From Fen-1135 sp963705275 (GTDB lineage Bacteria; Desulfobacterota; Syntrophia; Syntrophales; UBA2185): a stretch of DNA of 64,000 bases. The notes beneath the pieces were generated by a model. The model was given only the letters and a program-made list of their open reading frames with translations. It was not told the DNA's origin and ran no database searches. Shown one piece after another: positions 41,811 to 50,649 of this stretch (the stretch's first letter is position 1; every line of letters begins with the position of its first letter). Made by a program: the position numbers and the translations under genes. The stretch spans positions 2,294,001-2,358,000 of the forward strand of contig OY970063.1 of assembly GCA_963705275.1 (NCBI GenBank), in the 5' to 3' direction.

Positions 41811-44333
41811 CTAAGAATTCAGCGACGCTTGAAACCCGTCAGATTTTTCCAGTCTGAACTCCATTGCCATGGCGCTGATACCAGCAAGGAGACCAAACAC
41901 GAATAGTCTCCACAAACATGAGATACCGAATTGGAAGATATTTGCATGATGATGGAAACCCACAAGAGCCGCGATGATCATATAGACAAGAGTGGCAAAG
42001 ATACCGAAGACCGCAGCCGTTGCAATCCGTTTCATCATCGGAGCCCCCCCGCATCCGGAGCTGACCATAACACCTCCGATTATGGGGAGGGCAGCCATGA
42101 GCCACCAGATGTGTCTCAGATCCGGAATTACCCCGGCATACTTAAGATATATCATATCAGTACCAATCAATATTCCGGCAGCGCCAACCGCCAGGGCCGC
42201 CGCGTGCCAGTAGCGTGGTCTCATCAATGCTCTCTTCTGTGTCCGTAAATCCATGTGCCTGCGAATTGTCAATGGCCAGTTGTAAAAAAGACAGAAGACG
42301 CCGTGTTCAAGCAAAGCGCCACTCTCGCCAAATACAGGTACGGCGTGCACCGTTTCCGTGGCCCAGTGTCCAGCCATAAACCGCGCCAGAGTCGGGTACC
42401 GATAGGTCATCTGTATGGGAAAGGCGAGGTAACCAATATATTTAAAAAAAGCTAAAAACAAGGCGATGCTGTAGTCCTTAAAGTTTCTTTCCTTTATAAC
42501 CAGAAAGACTACATACAGCCCTCGTGCGAGAGATCCGGGTGATATCGGTATGAGCTGGAAAAAGGCGATGATCCCCAATCCTATCGCCCAAGCCTGTGCG
42601 CGGGGCATTTCGGGATGCGTCCATATAAAGTAGATCGCAAGTGCCGTCGCAACCACATGCGTTGTCGGCATCAAACATATATGAACAGCCAGACTCTTGA
42701 GGTACTTTTGGATAAAAGGCTCTTTGATAGTCTTGATTATTTCATCCGCATCGCTCGTGCTTATGATGCGCTTCTTCTTTCCATGCTCTACCATGTCGGC
42801 CAGCCATTGTTCTCGCATCTCGGCATTAAAGTAGAGCTGGATGGGCCGCACGAATATAAAGGTTAATTTCTCCTTTGCATATGTCCAGCTTGTCAAGATC
42901 TTATATAGTCCGATGGGAAGGACCGACAGGGGAAGATGAAGGAGAAACAGCCCGAGGGAATGGGCAAGAGCCGGCGCGGACGCTTCTGTTATTCTGCCGC
43001 TCCGACACCATGACATTACGCGCTCCAGCCTTTTGCCTTTCAGCGTCTTCAGAAAGTATTCCATACTGCTCAGGCATTTTTTGTAATGCGCCCTCCATCG
43101 GGCATGCCCCCAGGCCTTTCGCAGAATACTGCCCAAGAATGGTATCAGGCCGAGAAGGAAGAAGGGCAGGGCAGATATCTTATGTTTCTGGAATCGTGCC
43201 TCTGCCGGAGAGTCGATTATATTTTTGATTTTCCACCCGATAATCGCGCTGGAAAAAATGGTGGACCAGAGCTTTCCGCTGTAAAGCAGCTTGAGATGGT
43301 TGTGGGTGATGTCGGGAACGGAATTGCGATATACTTCTTCCGCGGCTTTTAGCTCTCCCAGCATGCCAAGCATGTCTGGAAATTCATCTTTATGAGCGAG
43401 CACGAATGCTTCGAGTTTATTGAGGTCGCCTCTATCGAACTGCACGAGAGACCCCCTGCGAATGCCCTTCCATATCAGTGAAAAATCGCCGGGGCTCATC
43501 GGGCCGAACGGAAGCAGCGCGAGGCCGGCGCGGAAATCCATGGCGACGAGACCGGTATAAGGGTTGTCGTCGGTTGAATCCAGCTTAAAGCAGTTTGGTT
43601 GACTCTTGCAGGTGGACCATTCATACTGGCGCGCAAATTCGTAGGCGCCCATATCATGGAGCAGTCCGACGAGATCCGCCATGAATTGCTTCTTTGTCCG
43701 ATATTCCGGAGAGCCGAGGCATTCAGGAGGAATAGTTTGCCCTTTCTTCCATCTGCTCAAAAGCTCCATGCGGTCGTCAACCTCGAGCTGCCAGGTGCGG
43801 CCCTCGACCCAGGAGGTGATCTCACCGCAACTTCCCAGATGGGTATCAACAAAGATCGCGTAGATGTCCTTTACGCATGATTCATCGCCGAACCTGATTT
43901 TAGCGCCACGGCGGATGAACTTCTGCCAAAGCGCGCCGGCCTTTGCCGCAGACGGATTCGACTGCAATTGAAAAGGCCCCTGAAAGCCGATCCAGTAGAG
44001 CAGGTTTCTAAAAAAGCGCGCTCCTCCTGACGGCGGGATCAGGATTTTCAGGGCATAGGAATTAGCGACCTGCAAGCTGGGCAGCGTATCCGGTTCTAGG
44101 CTGAGGACTTTCACTTTGTAAACCTGTCCTGCAAAGCCGCCGCCGACAAATTCTTCTATCTGTACTCGAACACGGGATGTATTATCGGATGCATCTGGCG
44201 CAACTGCGCATGCATCATATTCCACGATATCTCCGACGTCGTAGCGTTTTACGGCGAGTAGTCGCTGCAAGCCAAGGCCGTTGTATTCATTTTCGAGAGT
44301 TTTACACATCTCTATTGAATAATCTTTTTTCAT
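41811..44333 (-). CDS. Large membrane protein with kinase-like N-terminal domain, unrecognised family
   Basis: The 840-residue protein is not one I can name. Residues 1 to about 370 look soluble and kinase-like. There is a glycine-rich loop GGGFAGQVYKVKV (64-76), a lysine in SYALKIL (about 96), HDMGAYEFARQYEW (226-239) in the place of a catalytic loop, and LVAMDFRAG (262-270) resembling a DFG segment. Residues about 390-830 contain eight or more membrane helices plus charged loops, with FFQLIPISPGSLARG near 591-605. No signal peptide is visible. The frame opens nine codons earlier inside a dispersed repeat, so I start at the ATG at 44333. It is convergent with the regulator gene of the arn-linked pair. 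Confidence 0.75.
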   Translation of the reverse strand: MKKDYSIEMCKTLENEYNGLGLQRLLAVKRYDVGDIVEYDACAVAPDASDNTSRVRVQIEEFVGGGFAGQVYKVKVLSLEPDTLPSLQVANSYALKILIPPSGGARFFRNLLYWIGFQGPFQLQSNPSAAKAGALWQKFIRRGAKIRFGDESCVKDIYAIFVDTHLGSCGEITSWVEGRTWQLEVDDRMELLSRWKKGQTIPPECLGSPEYRTKKQFMADLVGLLHDMGAYEFARQYEWSTCKSQPNCFKLDSTDDNPYTGLVAMDFRAGLALLPFGPMSPGDFSLIWKGIRRGSLVQFDRGDLNKLEAFVLAHKDEFPDMLGMLGELKAAEEVYRNSVPDITHNHLKLLYSGKLWSTIFSSAIIGWKIKNIIDSPAEARFQKHKISALPFFLLGLIPFLGSILRKAWGHARWRAHYKKCLSSMEYFLKTLKGKRLERVMSWCRSGRITEASAPALAHSLGLFLLHLPLSVLPIGLYKILTSWTYAKEKLTFIFVRPIQLYFNAEMREQWLADMVEHGKKKRIISTSDADEIIKTIKEPFIQKYLKSLAVHICLMPTTHVVATALAIYFIWTHPEMPRAQAWAIGLGIIAFFQLIPISPGSLARGLYVVFLVIKERNFKDYSIALFLAFFKYIGYLAFPIQMTYRYPTLARFMAGHWATETVHAVPVFGESGALLEHGVFCLFYNWPLTIRRHMDLRTQKRALMRPRYWHAAALAVGAAGILIGTDMIYLKYAGVIPDLRHIWWLMAALPIIGGVMVSSGCGGAPMMKRIATAAVFGIFATLVYMIIAALVGFHHHANIFQFGISCLWRLFVFGLLAGISAMAMEFRLEKSDGFQASLNS

Positions 44334-44355
44334 GTCGGCATTCGATCCACTCTTC

Positions 44356-44383
44356 GTCATGCCGGACTTGATCCGGCATCCAG
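44356..44383. repeat. Short dispersed repeat (ATGCCGGA stem)
   Basis: ATGCCGGA and TCCGGCAT form a perfect 8-base stem with a 5-base loop, flanked by GTC and CAG. This is the common short intergenic repeat form starting GTCATGCCGG. It lies at the edge of the unassigned membrane protein gene. Confidence 0.55.
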
Positions 44384-44687
44384 TTCCTCATAAATTCTCT
44401 TTTATAGGAGCAAATGAAGTAGCTTTTTCTCATAAACGCTCCTTTAGGTCAAGCTTGCATCTTTTCAGTGACTTTCGTTGTTCATCGCTCAATGAATTTT
44501 GATCACAATCACCTCGTCATTTAGAAGGGACTCACTGGCTGAGAAATCTTTTCTCCTTTTTCAAAAACGAGACGCCTTAAATTACTCGCCTCGTTCCAAA
44601 AACATGGGTGCCATCGCTAGCCTGTCATTCCTGGCTTGAGAAACCGGAAGATGACGCCGGAATAGAAAAACGTATCAAAGGTCTATA
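44384..44687. other. Gene-poor scar region with a second degenerate repeat
   Basis: No gene is supported in these 304 bases. A degenerate repeat beginning GTCATTCC lies at about 44624-44663, with a partial CCGGAA stem. The region joins the membrane protein gene to a restriction-enzyme fragment and looks like leftover DNA from past insertions or deletions. Confidence 0.5.
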
Positions 44688-45101
44688 TTGTCAAAAGACA
44701 ATAAACACCGTCTCATGATAATGAACATCACGATTCCAGCAGTGAAAAAGAACGTTGATCTTTCCATCCTGCAAGGAACCATTGATGATTTGAAACGTGG
44801 CAAGCAATCCATCATTCATCACAGCGGAAAATACATCGCTTTGGGCGAATTGAAGGGCGGCATTGATCCGGCAGGGGCGGACGAACATTGGAAAACGGCG
44901 AATTCAGCTTTAGATAGGATAAGAAGGGGTTTCAAGGAATTGAAGTTGACACCCCAGTTGTTTTTTATTGGAGGGGCGATTGAAAACAGCATGGCATTGG
45001 AAATATACAAACAACTGCAAAAAGGGAAACTGGATAACGCTGCAAATCTAACTGATGACGGACAACTGACCTCAATTTGCGAATGGATTTTAAATCTGTG
45101 A
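44688..45101 (+). pseudogene. C-terminal fragment of an AvaI/BsoBI-type restriction endonuclease
   Basis: The frame encodes 137 residues that look like the last part of AvaI/BsoBI family enzymes, which cut CYCGRG sites. It has TIPAVKKNVD, the ExK catalytic pair in YIALGELKGGIDPAGADEH, HWKTANSALDRIR, FFIGGAIENSMALEIYKQL and a final NAANLTDDGQLTSICEWI. The full enzymes are over 300 residues; the N-terminal half, with much of the DNA-binding surface, is absent. The frame begins at TTG with a stop in the same frame 33 bases upstream. No cognate methyltransferase gene is in the window. I treat it as a remnant. Confidence 0.7.
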
Positions 45102-45164
45102 CGGAGAACAGGCGTCCCCTTTTTTCTTCGGGAATCTTTCTGCGAGTCAGTTTCTCGGTAATCT

Positions 45165-45827
45165 TCACTTTGATCGGAAAGATTCAATGCGATCCGAGAG
45201 CCAGTTGAACCAGTCTTTAAGACCCGCCGACGTCTTGCACGATACCTCAAATATTTTGAGATTACGGTTGAGGGTGAGGGCGTCTTTCCTTGCCTTGGCA
45301 ATATCGAAGTCCACATAGGGAAGAAGATCTATCTTGTTGATGACCATGGCCTCCGACTGCTGGAACATGAGGGGATACTTCGTCGGCTTGTCCGTACCTT
45401 CCGGGGTGCTCAGAACCATCACCTTCACATTTTCTCCGATTTTGAACTCAGCCGGGCATACGAGATTGCCCACATTCTCGGCGATAAGAAGATCAGTCTT
45501 CGCGAGGTCAAGCCCGGGCAGGGCTTCGCGGATCATGTTGCCGTCTATGTGGCATGCCCCTCCGGTGTTAATCTGAACTACCGGGATTCCCAGCTTGGCG
45601 ATCCTTTCCGCGTCAGACGAGCCCTGGATATCTCCTTCAATGACTCCAATCTTATATTTGCCCTGAAGGGCAGCGATCGTCTGCTCAACAAGTGAGGTTT
45701 TCCCTGCGCCTGGGGAGCTCATCAGATTAAGGACGTATATTTTCTCTTTATCAAATATCTTCCTGTTTTCTTCCGCAATCCTGTCATTGGCATCGAGGAT
45801 ATTTTTTACGACTGTTATCTTGGACAA
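45165..45827 (-). CDS. hypB: Hydrogenase maturation GTPase HypB
   Basis: HypB hydrolyses GTP during nickel insertion into [NiFe] hydrogenase. The 220-residue protein starts at TTG (AAAGGAG upstream). It has Walker A SSPGAGKTSLVEQ, GDIQGSSDAERI, TGGACHIDG with metal-binding Cys/His and the guanine-specific NKIDLLPY. It lacks the His-rich nickel-storage N-terminus and the N-terminal CxxCGC motif found in some HypB proteins. It is the last gene of the hydrogenase run, 118 bases after hypC with a repeat in between. Confidence 0.95.
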   Translation of the reverse strand: MSKITVVKNILDANDRIAEENRKIFDKEKIYVLNLMSSPGAGKTSLVEQTIAALQGKYKIGVIEGDIQGSSDAERIAKLGIPVVQINTGGACHIDGNMIREALPGLDLAKTDLLIAENVGNLVCPAEFKIGENVKVMVLSTPEGTDKPTKYPLMFQQSEAMVINKIDLLPYVDFDIAKARKDALTLNRNLKIFEVSCKTSAGLKDWFNWLSDRIESFRSK

Positions 45828-45886
45828 GGTTATTTTCTCCTTTATTCATTTCAGACACACGAGAGATTTGAACAGAAAGAAAATAC

Positions 45887-45915
45887 CTGGATTCCCGTTT
45901 GCACGGGAATGACAG
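45887..45915. repeat. Short dispersed repeat (ATTCCCGT stem) between hypC and hypB
   Basis: ATTCCCGT and ACGGGAAT form a perfect 8-base stem with a 4-base loop, flanked by CTGG and GACAG. It reads as the reverse orientation of the GTCATTCC-type repeats seen elsewhere in the window. Confidence 0.55.
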
Positions 45916-45945
45916 AAAGGGGGGTCTTCCAAATCTCTCTGCGCA

Positions 45946-46176
45946 TCAATATATCTCTTTTTCTATGATCTCTTTTAAGAGATCGAGCTTTTCCAAGGCG
46001 AGGGCTTCATTGATCCGATGAATGGCATAACCCGCATGGGATATCACATAGTCTCCGATTGCAACATCCTCATCGACTATATCAAGACATACTTCGCGCC
46101 TCGTGCCGCTGATATCTATAATTGCGATATTGTCTTCGTCAATGGATATGATTCTTCCCGGAAATCCGAGGCACAT
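45946..46176 (-). CDS. hypC: Hydrogenase assembly chaperone HypC
   Basis: HypC carries the Fe(CN)2CO unit to the hydrogenase large subunit. The 76-residue protein starts MCLGFPGRII with the essential Cys2 and has the DYVISHAGYAIHRI segment. AGGAACTGG precedes the ATG. It lies 11 bases after hypA. Confidence 0.95.
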   Translation of the reverse strand: MCLGFPGRIISIDEDNIAIIDISGTRREVCLDIVDEDVAIGDYVISHAGYAIHRINEALALEKLDLLKEIIEKEIY

Positions 46177-46187
46177 AATACCAGTTC

Positions 46188-46532
46188 CTAATCTACGTCT
46201 ATCTCGAGAAGTTGGATTTCTTCAGTTCCGCCTGCAAGAAGCACTTCCGAGCCGTTACATTGCGGGCACTCCGCAGCATATTGTTCGACTTCAACGTCTT
46301 TTTCGCAGGAAAAGCAGTGAATAATGATCGGTCTAATATCAAATTCGAGCGACGCCCCTTCTGCCTTCGTGCCGCTGGACTGAATATCGAAGGTGAATTC
46401 GAGAACCTGCGGTTCAATGCATGACAGCCGTCCGAACGAAATCTTCATGGACTTCACTTTGCTGAAGCGATATTCCTCCGCGTACTCTTCGATGATATCC
46501 AGAATCGCGCAAACAATGGATAGCTCATGCAT
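46188..46532 (-). CDS. hypA: Hydrogenase nickel incorporation protein HypA
   Basis: HypA works with HypB in nickel delivery. The 114-residue protein starts MHELSIV with nickel-binding His2 and has a zinc site from two CxxC pairs (CFSCEKDVEVEQYAAECPQC). It overlaps the protease gene by eight bases, so translation is probably coupled. Confidence 0.95.
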   Translation of the reverse strand: MHELSIVCAILDIIEEYAEEYRFSKVKSMKISFGRLSCIEPQVLEFTFDIQSSGTKAEGASLEFDIRPIIIHCFSCEKDVEVEQYAAECPQCNGSEVLLAGGTEEIQLLEIDVD

Positions 46533-47028
46533 GGGCTGACTTTAACAGATTTACGCCGTTCAAAGAAAGCTCTTTTAGGAGCAGTCTCTCCACGTCGGAG
46601 AATTTATCTCTCATGAGTGGGGTCAGTTCGAGGCCCGTGTCTTTGTACTCGTTGGGAACAATGCAGAGGAAGACGACTTCCGGCAACTCATCTATTAGTT
46701 CCGCCTTGCAGAGGACATCCTGGAATGATACTTCATGGGCCGAGGTCGGCTCCAGCATCTGCGCATCGACCTCCTCCTTAGTAAAGCGATAGGCCGAACC
46801 AGGTTCATCCTTGACCTTGATCACGTCGATGACAAAGAGCTTGTCGCAACTGCATACTGTGTCGAGGAGCCCGTAGCCGAGTGTGCCTCCCTCGACAATC
46901 TTGACGCCTTCCGGAATTCGATAGTTATTTTCCAGCCAGCGTACAAAATGCACGCCGAATCCTTCATCCTGAAGAAGGATGTTTCCGAGTCCGAGTATCG
47001 TGATACGCCTTCTCTCGCTCATATCCAT
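46525..47028 (-). CDS. hyaD: Hydrogenase large-subunit maturation protease (HyaD/HupD)
   Basis: The protease removes the C-terminal peptide of the large subunit after nickel insertion. It shows the start ITILGLGNILLQDEGFGVHFV with a nickel-contacting Glu, then VIDVIK with an Asp, then SAHEVSFQDVL with the His ligand. Starts at 47028 or 47022 are both possible and neither has a strong ribosome site. I give the longer one, 167 residues. Confidence 0.9.
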   Translation of the reverse strand: MDMSERRRITILGLGNILLQDEGFGVHFVRWLENNYRIPEGVKIVEGGTLGYGLLDTVCSCDKLFVIDVIKVKDEPGSAYRFTKEEVDAQMLEPTSAHEVSFQDVLCKAELIDELPEVVFLCIVPNEYKDTGLELTPLMRDKFSDVERLLLKELSLNGVNLLKSAHA

Positions 47029-47109
47029 TGCCGAAAATAACGATGGGGGAGACGATACGGCCTTCTCCCCCATTCCGCAATTATTTTCTCTCAGGCAAAA
47101 GAAAATAAC

Positions 47110-47775
47110 TTATTTCTTTCCTCTCTCGAATAGCACCCCGCTGATCATGGAGGAGACGGTCCCTTCCTTCAATATGGCGTCATACCAGAAGGCCATATAC
47201 ACGTGCACGATGATAAAGAGAATAAAAAACCACGTGAAGATATGGTGAACATAGCGGACGATTGCCAATCCTCCCAGCATATTCTCCACCGGTTTTAAGA
47301 GCTTATATAGGAAGGCGGTCATCCCGGCGTGATAGCCCGCCCCCATGAGGATCAGACCGGTCACGAGAATGACGAAGATCATGAAAAAAAGACCGCTGTA
47401 GGCAAGGGATTGCATGGGTCCATACAAAGCGCAGTGTTTCGGTGGGTCCTTCTTGATGAGGAGATAGAATTTGATCTGGTCCCAGGTGCATTCGAAATCG
47501 AGCCATGCGAAGAAATCCTTCCAGTCCGCGTGGAACCTCGAGAAGAAGGCGAGATAGAGCCTCCATATGAAAATGAACATGAGGAATATCCCGAACAGGA
47601 TGTGCACGTAACGCATGTTGCCCATGAAAAATTTATGCACCGTCTCTCCCTGATATACCGTAAAGGGGCTGGCGATATAAAAACCCGTCACGATCAGGAC
47701 AAATACGGCCAGGGCCATTGCCCAATGGTTGATCATGATTGCGGCAGACCATTCTTTTACAGGTTTTATTTCCAT
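47110..47775 (-). CDS. hyaC: Hydrogenase cytochrome b subunit
   Basis: The 221-residue membrane protein has four to five hydrophobic helices with His residues placed as heme ligands (INHWAMALAVF, GNMRYVHILFGIF, VRYVHHIFTWFFILFIIVHVYM). It takes electrons from the small subunit to the quinone pool. The ATG follows AAAGGGGGATAACC. It fits HyaC/HydC-type b-cytochromes of group 1 hydrogenases. Confidence 0.92.
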   Translation of the reverse strand: MEIKPVKEWSAAIMINHWAMALAVFVLIVTGFYIASPFTVYQGETVHKFFMGNMRYVHILFGIFLMFIFIWRLYLAFFSRFHADWKDFFAWLDFECTWDQIKFYLLIKKDPPKHCALYGPMQSLAYSGLFFMIFVILVTGLILMGAGYHAGMTAFLYKLLKPVENMLGGLAIVRYVHHIFTWFFILFIIVHVYMAFWYDAILKEGTVSSMISGVLFERGKK

Positions 47776-47792
47776 GGTTATCCCCCTTTCAT

Positions 47793-49469
47793 TTACGAGA
47801 CCCTGAATTTTCTGATCTCGCTGGTCCTGGGATCGATGATGTGAACCGCGCAGGCCATGCAAGGATCAAAGGAATGAATGGTCCTCAGTATCTCCAGAGG
47901 CTGATCCACCTTGGCAAGTTTCGTCCCGATGAGGGATTCTTCGTAGGGACCGCGTTTGCCCGCCTTGTCCCTCGGGGAACAATTCCACGTGGAGGGAACC
48001 ACGGCCTGATAATTGGCGATGACCTTGTTCTCAATCCTTATCCAGTGGCCTAACGCCCCTCTGGGCGGTTCCGTCATGCCGCGCCCCTGGGCGGGTTTGC
48101 TGGGCACATCGCATCGCGTCCAGGTACGGGTATCGCCGCTCTTGACGTTGGCAATGAGTTCACCCACCCAACCTTCGATATGGTCTGCTACATACTTGGT
48201 CTCTATGCAACGCGCCGCCGTTCTTCCGAGGGTTGAGAAGAGGGCAGATACCGGGATGCCCGTCGCCTTGAGTGTTGAATCGACGAGTGCTTTGATCTTT
48301 TCGTTCCCAACGGCATAACCGACAAGCATGCGTGCAAGAGGACCTACTTCATGTGGCTGCCCGTCGTATCTCGGCGCCTTGCACCAGGAATATTTTTCAT
48401 CTCCCTTCAGGTTGCCGTTGGCATCGTAGCCCGTGTACTGCGGGTCTGTCGTTCCCTTAAAGGGATGTGCTGGCTCCGTGCCCTTATACCAGGCATGGGT
48501 TACTTCTTCCGTTATCTTCTCTTCGTCAAGCTTCAACGGCTTGGCAATGTCTCTGTTCTTTACGACTCCTCTCGGGAAGAGGAAGGTATTCATGTCGTCA
48601 TCGAGGGGGAATCCGCCGTAGGAGAGATAATTTTTCACGCCTCCGCCGATTCCTGCGGCGCCTTCGTCTTTGTAATAGGCAGCTGCGAGTAGCACGTCGG
48701 GGATGTAAGCGGTCTCAATGAAGTTCTGCAGCTCCTTCAGCCGGAAGAGATACTGGCCGATCTGATGGGCGTCCAGGGCATCCATGACGCAGGTTACACC
48801 GCCGACGACAAGGGACTGGGGGTGGGGATTCTTGCCGCCGAATATAGCCTGCATCTGACCCGCCACCTTGGATACCTGAAGGGCGTCCAGATAGTGGGAG
48901 ACGATTATCAGGTTGGCCTCCGGGGGCAATTTGTAGGAGGGATTCCCCCAGTAGGCATTAGCAAAAGGTCCAAGGCGTCCCGACTTCACAAACTTTGTAA
49001 GTCTCTGCTGAACTGCCTTGTAGTGCGTCTCCGAACAATTATATGGGTTGGGACTATAGCCCTTGGCCATTTCAACAGCCTTCTTCGGGTCTGCCGAAAG
49101 CGAGCTCACGACGTCAACCCAGTCGAGCCCGTGCAGATGGTAGAAGTGCATGATGTGATCGCCGAGATACCAGGCTCCCTGAATCAGATTTCTGATAATG
49201 CGGGCATTGGGCGGCGGCTTGATTCCAAATGCATCTTCGCAGGCCATGATGCTTGCTTCATAATGGACGTAGGTGCAGACACCGCAGAATCGCTGGCAGA
49301 TGAGTCCCGCATCACGCGGGTCCCGACCTTTCAGTATTGTCTCTATACCGCGCCACAGGGTGATGCTGCTCCAGGCGTCTCTGATGACGTTGCCGTCGTC
49401 TACTTCACACTCTATTCTCAAGTGGCCTTCAATCCTGGTGATGGGGTCTACAATGATTCTCTTAGTCAT
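47793..49469 (-). CDS. hyaB: [NiFe] hydrogenase large subunit (group 1)
   Basis: The 558-residue subunit carries the NiFe site. The N-terminal L1 motif RFCGVCTYVH supplies two cysteines and the C-terminal L2 motif DPCMACAVH supplies the other two. After the L2 His the sequence continues IIDPRTSEIRKFRVS, the peptide that HyaD would remove. The start at 49469 follows GAGGAGGAG and overlaps the small-subunit stop by eight bases. Confidence 0.96.
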   Translation of the reverse strand: MTKRIIVDPITRIEGHLRIECEVDDGNVIRDAWSSITLWRGIETILKGRDPRDAGLICQRFCGVCTYVHYEASIMACEDAFGIKPPPNARIIRNLIQGAWYLGDHIMHFYHLHGLDWVDVVSSLSADPKKAVEMAKGYSPNPYNCSETHYKAVQQRLTKFVKSGRLGPFANAYWGNPSYKLPPEANLIIVSHYLDALQVSKVAGQMQAIFGGKNPHPQSLVVGGVTCVMDALDAHQIGQYLFRLKELQNFIETAYIPDVLLAAAYYKDEGAAGIGGGVKNYLSYGGFPLDDDMNTFLFPRGVVKNRDIAKPLKLDEEKITEEVTHAWYKGTEPAHPFKGTTDPQYTGYDANGNLKGDEKYSWCKAPRYDGQPHEVGPLARMLVGYAVGNEKIKALVDSTLKATGIPVSALFSTLGRTAARCIETKYVADHIEGWVGELIANVKSGDTRTWTRCDVPSKPAQGRGMTEPPRGALGHWIRIENKVIANYQAVVPSTWNCSPRDKAGKRGPYEESLIGTKLAKVDQPLEILRTIHSFDPCMACAVHIIDPRTSEIRKFRVS

Positions 49470-50649
49470 GTTTCTCCTCCTCATCTTTTCCCTTGTGACG
49501 GATTGCACTGGCGACCGCATGCGCTGCGACACCCGCCGCGGCCAGGCCGGTTAACACCAGGCCGATATTGTCGACGGTTCGTTCGCCGCCTGCCAGTGTA
49601 GCCTCGCTGATCGGTTTTTCCAGTGGAGCCATGGTGTCCCAGAATCCCGGTTCCGTACAGCCTATGCAGCCATGGCCCGCCATGACAGGCCACGAGACCG
49701 CGTCATTGAAACGCACCTTGCCGCAATTGGCGTAGGTGTATGGACCCTTGCAGCCTACGTTGTACAGGCACCATCCTCTTTTGGCGCCTTCATCGCCCCA
49801 CTCTCCCACAAACTCCGCAGCATCGTAGTGAGGCCTGCGCTCGCAAACATCGTGTATCCTCTTTCCATAGGCCCAGATCGGCCTTCCAATGGAATCAAGG
49901 GGCGGCATGCCGCCGAACATGAGATAGTGAAGAAGCGTCCCGACGAAATTGACCGCATTCGGCGGGCAGCCGGCGATGTTAACTGTAGAGATGCCGAGCA
50001 CCTTGCTGATGCCTGCCGCGTCCGTAGGATTGGGCCGTGCGGCCTGGATGTTGCCGTAGCAGGCGCAGGCGCCTATGCAAACGGTTGCCGCAGCGCTGCG
50101 GGTCACTTCTTTGGCTATCTGGATGGATGTCTTGCCCTTCGGGCCCAGTCTGAGATACTGCCCGTTGAGCCCCCTCGGAATCGCACCTTCGATCACGCAC
50201 ACAAACTTTTTCTTGAAATCATGCATGCACTTTTCCAGGTTCTGTTCCGCCTGATAGCCTGCGGCGGCCATCACCGTCTCATGGTATTCGAGGGATATGG
50301 TTTCCAACAGTATGTCGGCGACGTTCGGGTAGGATGTGCGAAGGAAGGCCTCGGTGCAGCCTGTGCATTCGGCGAAGTGGAGCCAAACGATGGGGAGGCG
50401 GCTGAAATTCTCCGCAGCCGTGGCTAGGGCCGGACGAAACATGGGAGGCAGCATCAATGCAGATGTCATGATTGACGTCCATCTGATGAAGTCCCTCCTG
50501 CTCACGCCGCGTTCCGCCAGGATATCGTTTAAGTCTTCCCGAGGCGGCGGGAGCTCCCTGTCTAAACGTTCCTGGTTGATCTTGCAGTGCTCCATCAATT
50601 GCTTATAATGATTGCGTACAGTCTTGCTGTAGTCGTTGGAGCCTTTCAT
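49462..50649 (-). CDS. hyaA: [NiFe] hydrogenase small subunit with long twin-arginine leader
   Basis: The 395-residue protein relays electrons through three iron-sulfur clusters and is exported with the large subunit. The Tat motif SRRDFIRW lies at residues 50-57, after an unusually long, charged N-region. Cluster ligands appear in ECTGCTEAF, CIGACACYGN, CKGPYTYANC and MAGHGCIGCTEPGFW. The proximal motif has CTGC and an Asn at the usual second extra-cysteine position, so it is the standard oxygen-sensitive type. A C-terminal anchor helix (LVLTGLAAAGVAAHAVASAI) precedes a charged tail. The ATG follows AAAGGAGG. Confidence 0.96.
   Translation of the reverse strand: MKGSNDYSKTVRNHYKQLMEHCKINQERLDRELPPPREDLNDILAERGVSRRDFIRWTSIMTSALMLPPMFRPALATAAENFSRLPIVWLHFAECTGCTEAFLRTSYPNVADILLETISLEYHETVMAAAGYQAEQNLEKCMHDFKKKFVCVIEGAIPRGLNGQYLRLGPKGKTSIQIAKEVTRSAAATVCIGACACYGNIQAARPNPTDAAGISKVLGISTVNIAGCPPNAVNFVGTLLHYLMFGGMPPLDSIGRPIWAYGKRIHDVCERRPHYDAAEFVGEWGDEGAKRGWCLYNVGCKGPYTYANCGKVRFNDAVSWPVMAGHGCIGCTEPGFWDTMAPLEKPISEATLAGGERTVDNIGLVLTGLAAAGVAAHAVASAIRHKGKDEEEKHD

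Noticed and set aside
48765..49601. A 278-codon plus-strand open frame
   Set aside because: It is antisense to the hydrogenase large subunit, which carries intact L1 and L2 motifs.
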